Positions 57,578 to 64,000 of a stretch of DNA of 64,000 bases are shown here, one piece after another. The notes under the pieces were generated by a model, which searched no databases, was not told the DNA's origin, and saw nothing but the letters and a program-made list of their open reading frames with translations. The position numbers and the translations under genes were made by a program. The first letter of the stretch is position 1; each line of letters starts with the position of its first letter. The DNA is from Chloroflexota bacterium (lineage in GTDB: Bacteria > Chloroflexota > JAJPGV01), in assembly GCA_021325635.1 (NCBI GenBank), contig JAJPGV010000015.1:114179-178178 (forward strand), in the 5' to 3' direction.

Positions 57578-57783
57578 AATCGGTCTCCTGCGGAAAAATT
57601 TCGAACCGCGAGTCGCCGCCGCGGCTTCGTATCGCCCATAGTAGGCAGCCACCGTAAACCAGGCGTAAAATTCGACCCGCCCAAAAGTACCGGGCGGTCT
57701 TGTGGAACGGCGCCCGGTTGTGTACGCTGCCCTCCGTTGGCCGGGCTCCGCGACCGCTCGGTACGTCATCAGTGGAGGTTCGC
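57578..57783. promoter_or_regulatory. Divergent promoter region between patatin and first collar-protein gene
   Basis: These 206 bases separate two divergent starts, so both promoters must lie here. Locally AT-rich parts (GAAAAATTTCGAA near 57590, TAAAATT near 57667) are candidates for -10 regions. A CCGCCC/GGGCGG hairpin (57677-57697) is also present. No operator is clearly recognised. Confidence 0.4.
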
Positions 57784-58305
57784 GTGGGGGACTATTTCAT
57801 CGGCGAAATCCGAGCATTCTCATTTGGTTTCGCTCCGAACGGCTGGGCCAAGTGCAATGGCACGGTGCTGAACGTCCAGCAGAACCAGGCACTGTATGCG
57901 CTGCTGGGCAATACGTACGGTGGCAGCGCGCCGACGACCTTCGCGCTGCCCGACCTGCAGGGCCGTGTCGGCATCTCCATGGGCGCAGCCACCAGCGGGA
58001 CGGTTTATTGGCAGGGCCAGAAGGCGGGAAGCGAGACCGTCGCCCTGACGCAGACGCAGATCCCGCCGCATCAGCATACGGTCGCCGTCAACACGGCGGC
58101 GGGCACCACCGGCTCGCCTGTGGGGAATTACTTCGCCAGCGCGCCGGCCAACCACCTGCTCTACGGCCCCGTCTCGAACGCAACGGCCCTCAATCCGGCG
58201 ACCGTTGGACCATCGGCCGGAGGGCAGGGCCACGACAACATGCAGCCCTTCTTGGTCACCAACTTCTGCATCTCGCTGAGCGGCCTCTGGCCACCCCGTG
58301 GTTAA
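57784..58305 (+). CDS. Phage tail-collar domain protein, MdpB-type (copy 1)
   Basis: GTGGAGG five bases upstream supports the GTG at 57784 (173 residues). The N-terminal collar domain has FIGEIRAFSFGFAPNGWAKCNG, ALYALLGNTYGG and FALPDLQGRVGISMG. The C-terminal part has GHDNMQPFLVTNFCISLSGLWPP. These are the hallmarks of the microcystin-dependent protein/tail-collar family. Such proteins form trimeric tips of phage tail fibres, and free-standing bacterial versions are of unknown use. Two paralogues follow within 650 bases. No other phage gene is present, so it is not part of a recognisable prophage. Confidence 0.9.
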   Translation: MGDYFIGEIRAFSFGFAPNGWAKCNGTVLNVQQNQALYALLGNTYGGSAPTTFALPDLQGRVGISMGAATSGTVYWQGQKAGSETVALTQTQIPPHQHTVAVNTAAGTTGSPVGNYFASAPANHLLYGPVSNATALNPATVGPSAGGQGHDNMQPFLVTNFCISLSGLWPPRG

Positions 58306-58345
58306 CGACGAGGGGCAATGCCCCATCAAACAGGGGAGCTGAAAC

Positions 58346-58894
58346 ATGGCAGATTGCTACATCGGCGAGATCCGGCTCGTCGCCTTCACCAAGATCCCGA
58401 CCGACTGGCTGCTGTGCGATGGCTCGCCGCAGCCGATCAGCAGCTACCAGGCGTTGTATGCGCTCATCGGCACGACCTATGGGGGAGACGGCGTCAGTAC
58501 CTTTAACCTACCCGACCTCCGCGGCCAGGCGATGGTGGGCCAGGGCAACGGCGCGGGCCTCACGCCGCGCACCTTGGGTAAGAAGGGCGGGGAGCAGCAG
58601 GTGGCCCTGAGCGCCGCCGCGCAGGCGCCGGTTCACAGCCATGCGCTGAACGTATCGAACACGGCCGGCACCACGCCAACGCTGACCAACGGCGGGAACA
58701 CGACGCTGGCCGCTCCGCCCACGGCCACTGACACGCTCTACGCCACGTTCGGAACCGGCGCTCCCGCGCCGGTCGCGTTGAACGCGGCGGCCATCAGCCC
58801 CGCGCCGGCCGGCGCGCCGCACGACAACATGATGCCGACTCTCACGCTGAGCTACATCATCGCCACCAACGGCGTCTACCCGACGCCCAGTTAA
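58346..58894 (+). CDS. Phage tail-collar domain protein, MdpB-type (copy 2)
   Basis: This 182-residue paralogue of the preceding gene has CYIGEIRLVAFTKIPTDWLLCDGS, ALYALIGTTYGGDGVSTFNLPDLRGQAMVG and, at the end, HDNMMPTLTLSYIIATNGVYPTPS. The variable centre (QAPVHSHALNVSNTAGTTPTLTNGG) differs from copy 1, while the collar N-terminus and the final segment are conserved. An ATG with GGAG upstream starts it 40 bases after copy 1, so one transcript is likely. Confidence 0.9.
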   Translation: MADCYIGEIRLVAFTKIPTDWLLCDGSPQPISSYQALYALIGTTYGGDGVSTFNLPDLRGQAMVGQGNGAGLTPRTLGKKGGEQQVALSAAAQAPVHSHALNVSNTAGTTPTLTNGGNTTLAAPPTATDTLYATFGTGAPAPVALNAAAISPAPAGAPHDNMMPTLTLSYIIATNGVYPTPS

Positions 58895-58914
58895 GCATCT
58901 GGGGGAAATCAAGC

Positions 58915-59487
58915 ATGGCAGACGCATTTACCGGAGAAATCCGAGCTTTCGGCTTCAACTACCCGCCGGTGGACTGGGCCATGTGCAACGGCCAGCCCAT
59001 GGTCGCGACCCAATATCAAGCCCTGTTCTCGCTGATCGGGACCACATATGGCAGCAGCGGGCAGCCGAACTTCAACCTGCCCGACCTGCGTGGCCGGGTT
59101 CCGATGTCGCAGGGCAGCAGCGGAGGCTCCACGCCACCCAAAATCGGCACGACCTCCGGAGAAGAGCAGGTTACGCTCACGGCCAGCCAGGGCCCAGCCC
59201 ACAGCCACACGCTCAACGTGAGCGGAGCCGTAGCGGGGACCTCGGGGGTGACCTTATCCAACCAGCCAACGGTCAACGTGAGCTATCCGTCAGAGATCAG
59301 CGCGAAGAGTGGCAGGGGCAGCATCACCTCCGTTTCTTTCTTCTCGAATGCTTCGCCGAACGCCATCCTGCCGGGCGGCACCATCTCGCCCGCGGGAACG
59401 AGCGGGCCACACGAGAACCGGCAGCCGTACCTCGTGCTGAACTTCTGCATCTGCGTGAACGGCATCTATCCCCCGTTCGACTCCTAG
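58915..59487 (+). CDS. Phage tail-collar domain protein, MdpB-type (copy 3)
   Basis: The third paralogue (190 residues) starts MADAFTGEIRAFGFNYPPVDWAMCNGQ, contains ALFSLIGTTYGSSGQPNFNLPDLRGRVPMSQG and ends GPHENRQPYLVLNFCICVNGIYPPFDS. Its variable centre is again different and longer, with VSYPSEISAKSGRGSITS. It begins 20 bases after copy 2. Conserved ends with diversified middles suggest that the three form homo- or hetero-trimers with different binding faces. Confidence 0.9.
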   Translation: MADAFTGEIRAFGFNYPPVDWAMCNGQPMVATQYQALFSLIGTTYGSSGQPNFNLPDLRGRVPMSQGSSGGSTPPKIGTTSGEEQVTLTASQGPAHSHTLNVSGAVAGTSGVTLSNQPTVNVSYPSEISAKSGRGSITSVSFFSNASPNAILPGGTISPAGTSGPHENRQPYLVLNFCICVNGIYPPFDS

Positions 59488-59493
59488 AGGGGA

Positions 59494-60039
59494 GTGAACG
59501 CTACCCGGCATTCCGAGCCGCGGCGGCCGCTGGCTGTGCCCCCGCGGCTCGAATCCGGCGGCATCGGGCTGCGCCCCGAGGCGCCGGACGACGCACCTTT
59601 CCTGCAGCAGCTCTACGTCTCCACCCGCTGGACCGAGCTGGCGGTAACCGGCTGGCCGGACGAAGCCAAGCTGGCCTTCCTGCATGATCAGTTTCGCCTC
59701 CAGCGCCGGCACTACACCACGTATTACGTCGACACCGACTTCGCCATCATCGAGCACGAGCGCTCGCCCATCGGACGCCTGTACCTGGACTGGAGCGCCC
59801 GAGAAGTACGCATCGTCGACGTAGCGCTCCTGCCGGAATGGCGCGGCCAGGGCATCGGCGGAGCGCTGCTGCAGGCAGTGCTCGACAGAGCCGGCATCGA
59901 GGACCTGACGGCAACGATCCACGTCGAGCACGTGAACCCGGCGCAGCGCCTCTACCAGCGGCTCGGCTTTCAGTTCGTGGAGGAGCGCGGGCCCTACTGG
60001 CTCATGGCGTGGCAGCCTCCCCGCCGGCAGCCTGCCTAA
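59494..60039 (+). CDS. GNAT-family N-acetyltransferase
   Basis: The 181-residue protein has ESGGIGLRPEAPDDAPFLQQLYVSTRWTEL at the N-terminus and the acetyl-CoA loop VALLPEWRGQGIGGALLQAVL (RGQGIG) with NPAQRLYQRLGFQFVEERGPYWLM at the end, the normal GNAT fold. The GTG at 59494 has its Shine-Dalgarno overlapping the start, and a GTG at 59536 is an alternative. It begins six bases after collar copy 3 and is therefore part of the same operon. The acetyl acceptor is unknown. The linkage to collar proteins suggests that it might modify them or a companion. Confidence 0.88.
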   Translation: MNATRHSEPRRPLAVPPRLESGGIGLRPEAPDDAPFLQQLYVSTRWTELAVTGWPDEAKLAFLHDQFRLQRRHYTTYYVDTDFAIIEHERSPIGRLYLDWSAREVRIVDVALLPEWRGQGIGGALLQAVLDRAGIEDLTATIHVEHVNPAQRLYQRLGFQFVEERGPYWLMAWQPPRRQPA

Positions 60040-60449
60040 TTGAAGACGGCTTGATAGCGGTAAGCGCCATCCGCGTCCCGGCCGATGGGCACCAGGAAGA
60101 TCTCCCGCGTGCCAAGCTCGGGGTGCGACAGTTGCTGGATGCCCTGGCCCAGGAACTCCTCTGCCGGCCCGAGAAACAGCAGCGAAAACGGCGGCCTCGA
60201 CAGCTCAGGCCCCCGTGCCAGCGGCAAGGCTTCCGCGCTAACCAGCGTGATCTCCACCGCCCCGCCATGCACCATGGCATCAAACATCTGCCCTACCTTG
60301 TCCTCGAAATGTTGGAGGGTCAGCAGCTCATCGATCGTGTTTTCTCTCTGGAGTGATGCGGCGATGGTAGCACGCCAGGCTCCAGCAGCCCGCTCCTCGG
60401 GACCGTTCAAGTCGTTCGTGTATCGTACATATATGAGCTTCCGTATCAT
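60036..60449 (-). CDS. DUF6916-like protein
   Basis: Residues ~42-137 read LTLQHFEDKVGQMFDAM, GAVEITLVSAEALP, RPPFSLLFLGPAEEFLGQG, SHPELGTREIFLVPIGRDADGAYRYQAVFN, which matches a small family (DUF6916) that I recall being encoded beside collar-protein and GNAT genes. The first ~40 residues look like non-family sequence, so the real start may be internal (a CTG at 60326, or an ATC-type start). The stop overlaps the GNAT stop by four bases on the other strand. Function is unknown. The tail is negatively charged with a conserved VPIG-D-xG pattern. Confidence 0.6.
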   Translation of the reverse strand: MIRKLIYVRYTNDLNGPEERAAGAWRATIAASLQRENTIDELLTLQHFEDKVGQMFDAMVHGGAVEITLVSAEALPLARGPELSRPPFSLLFLGPAEEFLGQGIQQLSHPELGTREIFLVPIGRDADGAYRYQAVFN

Positions 60450-60890
60450 ACGCTCGTCATACGCATCTGGGCATAGGTCCGAAGGAATCCTTACTCATGC
60501 GGCAAACCTCCCGAAGCGGCGCGGAGACTGAGGCACGCCGCTGGATAGCTAGATTGGCCTACGCCTCTTGCAAGGAGCCTTCGAAACCTGTAGCCTCACG
60601 ACGGTAAGCAGCCGTCGGCCAGTGGGTCGAGTCCGGCTGCCTGATACGGGGGAGCTCTCAGTACCGGTTGCACCACGATTACGCACTCAGGTGACTAGTT
60701 TGTCGCGTTCTTCAATGGTTCTGGCACGCGAGTCAGCGTGCAACTGCATGGAATCCGCGACCTCGGCTAGTCCGAGGTCGCCTGAGCCGTTAACCGACTC
60801 GAACATGGGCGTCACCCTCAATCGACCCTCTCCCGCGGCGGGGGAGATTCTTATGTCAAGGCCTGCAACCAGCGGAGTGCCAGCCCAAGC
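60450..60890. other. Leader/intergenic region upstream of the protease gene
   Basis: These 441 bases contain no convincing gene. Two perfect hairpins stand out close to each other: GCACGC/GCGTGC (60724-60729 with 60736-60741) and GCGACCTCGG/CCGAGGTCGC (60757-60766 with 60772-60781). A third, weaker one, CGACGG/CCGTCG, lies near 60600. AT-rich sequence around 60425-60460 (CATATATGTACGATAC) may be a promoter. The hairpins could be a transcript terminator or a structured leader. They do not match a known riboswitch by eye. Confidence 0.45.
60757..60781. terminator. Perfect hairpin, possible terminator or leader structure
   Basis: A 10-base perfect stem with a five-base loop (CTAGT) lies 110 bases before the protease start. 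No T-run follows. It could be a transcript end signal for upstream transcription or a regulatory hairpin in the protease leader. Confidence 0.5.
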
Positions 60891-63800
60891 ATGAAGCCCT
60901 CCCAGAACCTGCCGCGGCCGCTGATTCGCCTCTACCGAGCCTGCACCGCGGCACTCGTCCTGAGTCTCTTCGGACTCACGCCCGCCTATGGCCAGACCGC
61001 AACCCCAACGGCAACGCCTGTCGCCAGCTCGACGGGTGCGTCGAACCTCTCCCCCACCAGCACGACGGCGACCACTCCAAGCCCGTCGCCCACCACGCTA
61101 CCGGCCATAACCGGCACTGCCGCAAGCCCTTCCCCTACGCCGGGCGCTTCTTTGGCTGCGACTGCCTCCGCGGCGGCATCCTCACCTCCCACCCAGGGTG
61201 CCGGCAGCCCCATGGCAACCACCACCATGGCCCGATCGTCCACTCCGGCCGCCAGCGTGCCCGCCACCTCTACCGCGTCGGCCACGCCAACCATGACGGC
61301 CGCGACGACCGTCACGGGCACGCCCACCATCACGGCTACCCCCACCTTCGATACCAGCGAGCCGGTACGCCTCATTGTCCGCTTCAAGCCAGCCGCAAGC
61401 ATTGGCGACCGAGACGTGGCTGTCCGGCAGGCCGGCGCTCAGCTGGTCCACAGGCTAGGCCAGATCGAGTCGCGTGTCATCACAGTCCCGGCCAGCCAGA
61501 AACGGCAGCGCATGGCTGCGCTGTGGGCCAACCCTTTGGTGGAGAGTGTGACCGAGGCAGTCAGCTTGCAGGTCGCAGATACTTCGACGACGACGCCCTC
61601 CGGGCGAACAGGTCGCGGAGCCCCGCTAGGGGGCATTGGGCCGGCTACGACATTGAGCCAGGCGTCGACCAGCCCGAACGATCCCCTGTACGCCCGACAG
61701 TGGGACCTGCCCGTCATCGGCTGGCCGCAAGCGCGAGCGAGTGTCCCGGTTTCGGGCGCAGCGACCATTGCCGTGCTGGACACCGGCATCGATGCAAGCC
61801 ACGCGGACTTGGCGGGCGTCGTTCTGAACGGCCAATCCTTCACCGGCGGGAACGCGACCAGCGATCCGAACGGGCATGGCACCAGGATGGCCGGCATTGC
61901 GGCGGCCAACGTGAATAACGGAACCGGCATCGCCGGGGTTGCCTACACCGGCGCGCGCCTATTGCCGGTGCAGGTACTGCAAGCCGATGGCGCCGGCTGG
62001 GACAGCGACGTAGTGGCCGGCGTCCTGTGGGCCGCGGACAACGGGGCCAACGTTGTTCTCATGGCGTTCAGCAGCCCGACCTACTCGCAAGCGCTGGCCG
62101 ACGCGGTCGCATATGCGCAAGGCAAGGGCGTGGTAGTCGTGGCCGCGACCGGGAACGACGGCAGCTCCGACGCCAGCTATCCCGCGGGACTTTCCGGTGT
62201 GATCGGAGTCGCCGCAACCGACCAGCAGGATCAGCTGGCCAGCTTCAGCAACACCGGCAGTGCACGGGTAGCGGCTCCAGGCGTGAATCTCTTCTCGACC
62301 ACCCCTGGTGGGGGATACGCGAACGTCACTGGCACATCAGCGGCGGCCGCGGTAGTCGCTGGTGAAGCGGCCCTCCTGGTTGCGAGCGGCAAATCGGGCG
62401 CCGTAGCGGCCAATCAGATTACGGCCGGCGTCGACGCGCTGAGTGCCCAGCCGTCGACCACGTTTGGACGGATCAATCTGCTTAGGGCGCTCGGGGCGGC
62501 GCTGCCCGTCACGGGTACCGCGGGAAGCATCAGCCCTGTGTCGGGCACGCCCGTGTATACCGCGGCGTCCGGACCGAGCCTTGTCCAATCCCAGAGCGCC
62601 CAGAGCGTCGCCAATGGAGCCCCATCGCAGCCGGTCACCTTCACCAGCTCGGTGGCAGCCGGCGATTTGATCGTGGTCGTGGTAGCCACCATCGACCAAG
62701 CCATCGCTGGCCAGGGAGGCGAGAGCGGTGTTGCCGACAACAAGGGTAATACGTATACCCGCGCCGTCATCAACTCCACCACGGTGGACGGGTTAAGCCA
62801 CAGTAGTATCTGGTTCGCGACCAACGTCACCGGCGGCAGCTCGTTTACCATCACCGTCACCGGATCGACCAGCACGACGGCTTACGCCGTCTTGGCCTAC
62901 GAGTACAGCGGGCTGAGCTCGGTAAGCCTCGACAAGACGGCTATTGGGAATGCGAGTGTCGCCGGTACGGTGGTCTCGACAGGAAGCGTCACGACGACCG
63001 GCGCGCACGAGATTGTCGTCGCGGCCAGCACCTTCGACGATTTCGTCAGTGCACCCGCGACGGCCGGCACGGGGTTTACCAAGGAGCAGGAATTCTCCGA
63101 CGGGTCCACGAATGAAGTTGCCGTGTCAGAGGATGAGATCACCAGCGCCACGGGAACGTTCGGCAGTTCATTGTTGAGCTATGCCAGCAGCGTCACCTGG
63201 CATGCCGTGCTGGCGACGTTTTCGGGCACTGTGGCGTCGTCGGCACCGACGGTCAGCTCGATCAGTCCCAGCTCCGGACCAACGGCTGGCGGGACGAGCG
63301 TGACCATCACCGGCACCAACCTGAGCAGCGCCACCGGAGTCAAGTTCGGCACAACGTCGGCAACCGGGCTGACTGGCAATACGTCGACCAGCATCACCGT
63401 CACCAGCCCTGCCGGCTCGGCCGGCGCCGTCGACGTCACCGTGACCACGGCGGGCGGCACCAGCGCCACCAGCGCCAGTGACCACTTCACCTACCTCGTA
63501 GCACCGACGATTAGCAAGGCCTTCAGCGCCACGGGCATGGCGTCGATGGGTACTACCACGCTGACCATCACCATTACCAACCCAAGCGCAAACACCGCGG
63601 CGCTGACCGGCCTCGCCTTTACCGACACCCTGCCAACCACGCCCGGCAACATGACCGTGGCCTCCACACCCAACCTCAGCACCACCTGCGGCGGCGGCAC
63701 GGCCACCGGCGTGGCCGGCTCGGGCAGCGTCAGCCTGTCCGGCGGATCGCTTGCCGCGAATTCCAGCTGCACGGTGAAAGTTGACGTCACCGCCAGCACG

Positions 63801-64000
63801 GCCGGCTCCTACAGCAACACCACGGGCGCCGTGTCCTCCACCAACGGCGGCACCGGCACCACCTCCAACACCGCCGTCCTGTCCGTGGCCACTCCGCCCA
63901 CCATCGCGCCTGCTTTCGGCGCCAGCACCATTGTCCTGAACGGCTCGACCACGCTCACCTTCACGCTCACGAACCCCAACACGGGCCAGTCGCTCACCGG
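60891..64000 (+). CDS. Subtilisin-like (S8) serine protease with IPT and DUF11-like stalk, C-terminus cut by window edge
   Basis: Translation from the ATG at 60891 stays open to the window end (1036 residues visible). A signal peptide ends near TPAYGQ. A long Thr/Ser/Pro linker (~45-150) follows, then an I9-like propeptide (~160-230, VRLIVRFKPAASI with QAGAQLVHRLGQIES). The S8 triad is complete: Asp297 in VLDTGID, His329 in NGHGTRMAG and Ser483 in GTSAAAAVVAG. The oxyanion Asn lies in ATGNDGSSD. The canonical GTSMA reads GTSAA. Downstream come a beta-rich domain, an IPT/TIG domain (SSISPSSGPTAGGTSVTITG, near 63240) and DUF11-like repeats (TLTFTLTNPNTG). It is likely a surface protease. Confidence 0.88.
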   Translation, partial: MKPSQNLPRPLIRLYRACTAALVLSLFGLTPAYGQTATPTATPVASSTGASNLSPTSTTATTPSPSPTTLPAITGTAASPSPTPGASLAATASAAASSPPTQGAGSPMATTTMARSSTPAASVPATSTASATPTMTAATTVTGTPTITATPTFDTSEPVRLIVRFKPAASIGDRDVAVRQAGAQLVHRLGQIESRVITVPASQKRQRMAALWANPLVESVTEAVSLQVADTSTTTPSGRTGRGAPLGGIGPATTLSQASTSPNDPLYARQWDLPVIGWPQARASVPVSGAATIAVLDTGIDASHADLAGVVLNGQSFTGGNATSDPNGHGTRMAGIAAANVNNGTGIAGVAYTGARLLPVQVLQADGAGWDSDVVAGVLWAADNGANVVLMAFSSPTYSQALADAVAYAQGKGVVVVAATGNDGSSDASYPAGLSGVIGVAATDQQDQLASFSNTGSARVAAPGVNLFSTTPGGGYANVTGTSAAAAVVAGEAALLVASGKSGAVAANQITAGVDALSAQPSTTFGRINLLRALGAALPVTGTAGSISPVSGTPVYTAASGPSLVQSQSAQSVANGAPSQPVTFTSSVAAGDLIVVVVATIDQAIAGQGGESGVADNKGNTYTRAVINSTTVDGLSHSSIWFATNVTGGSSFTITVTGSTSTTAYAVLAYEYSGLSSVSLDKTAIGNASVAGTVVSTGSVTTTGAHEIVVAASTFDDFVSAPATAGTGFTKEQEFSDGSTNEVAVSEDEITSATGTFGSSLLSYASSVTWHAVLATFSGTVASSAPTVSSISPSSGPTAGGTSVTITGTNLSSATGVKFGTTSATGLTGNTSTSITVTSPAGSAGAVDVTVTTAGGTSATSASDHFTYLVAPTISKAFSATGMASMGTTTLTITITNPSANTAALTGLAFTDTLPTTPGNMTVASTPNLSTTCGGGTATGVAGSGSVSLSGGSLAANSSCTVKVDVTASTAGSYSNTTGAVSSTNGGTGTTSNTAVLSVATPPTIAPAFGASTIVLNGSTTLTFTLTNPNTGQSLT

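Noticed and set aside
57784..59487. A prophage region because of the tail-collar proteins
   Set aside because: No integrase, portal, capsid, terminase, holin or lysin genes are present, and the flanks are ordinary chromosomal genes.
60891..64000. Several minus-strand frames over the protease gene (for example 61439-61930)
   Set aside because: The plus frame carries signal peptide, propeptide and complete S8 triad, so the minus frames are shadows.

Overview
The window is one continuous stretch of high-GC, gene-dense bacterial chromosome. It combines housekeeping genes (rnhB, rplS, lon, eno, panD, folP) with a LytR-CpsA-Psr cell-envelope protein, lipobox-type lipoproteins, Ala/Pro/Ser- or Thr/Pro-rich secreted proteins, many solute-binding proteins and several Rieske oxygenases. 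I infer an uncultured, probably soil or aquatic member of Chloroflexota. That is a judgement from gene content and style, not from a marker phylogeny. I see no tRNA, rRNA, CRISPR array, transposase or integrase.

Layout. 1-6.9 kb: a truncated membrane glycosyltransferase, a lipoprotein sugar dehydrogenase, an aldo/keto reductase, a secreted Ig-repeat protein and three small unknown genes. 6.9-18.8 kb: core block with rnhB and rplS, a FapA-PilZ fusion protein, hsp20-lon (overlapping), a PAS histidine kinase, an LCP protein, a glycogen-debranching-type glucosidase overlapping eno, and a BCP peroxiredoxin. 19.5-27 kb: a FAH-family hydrolase, a DUF4389 protein, and a minus-strand operon of Rieske oxygenase, iron-type solute-binding lipoprotein and fused permease, plus one more binding protein. 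27-33 kb: an orphan Cache-HAMP sensor, panD, a cupin, a degenerate glycosyltransferase, zinc-ribbon proteins, a dienelactone hydrolase and an NMT1-like binding protein. 33.4-41.8 kb: a 2208-residue surface protein with strong repeats, and a protein of three cupredoxin-like domains. 41.9-53.9 kb: a phthalate-type catabolic island (dehydrogenase, Rieske, Rieske, dehydrogenase) followed by three binding proteins, a second fused permease and a bicupin protein. 54-60.5 kb: a secreted unknown, folP, a patatin-like lipase, and a cassette of three tail-collar (MdpB-type) proteins, a GNAT acetyltransferase and a DUF6916-like protein. 60.9-64 kb: a subtilisin-like protease with an IPT/DUF11-like stalk that runs off the window.

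How the genes fit together. The two Rieske regions look like uptake-plus-ring-oxidation modules for aromatic acids. Binding proteins and inner-membrane permeases sit next to oxygenases, dihydrodiol-dehydrogenase-like enzymes, cupins, a FAH-family hydrolase and a dienelactone hydrolase. Neither an ABC ATPase nor a Rieske reductase/ferredoxin is present, so both systems must borrow these parts from elsewhere. The least explained parts are the collar-protein/GNAT/DUF6916/patatin cassette, the FapA-PilZ fusion and the structured-looking leaders of the giant secreted proteins.
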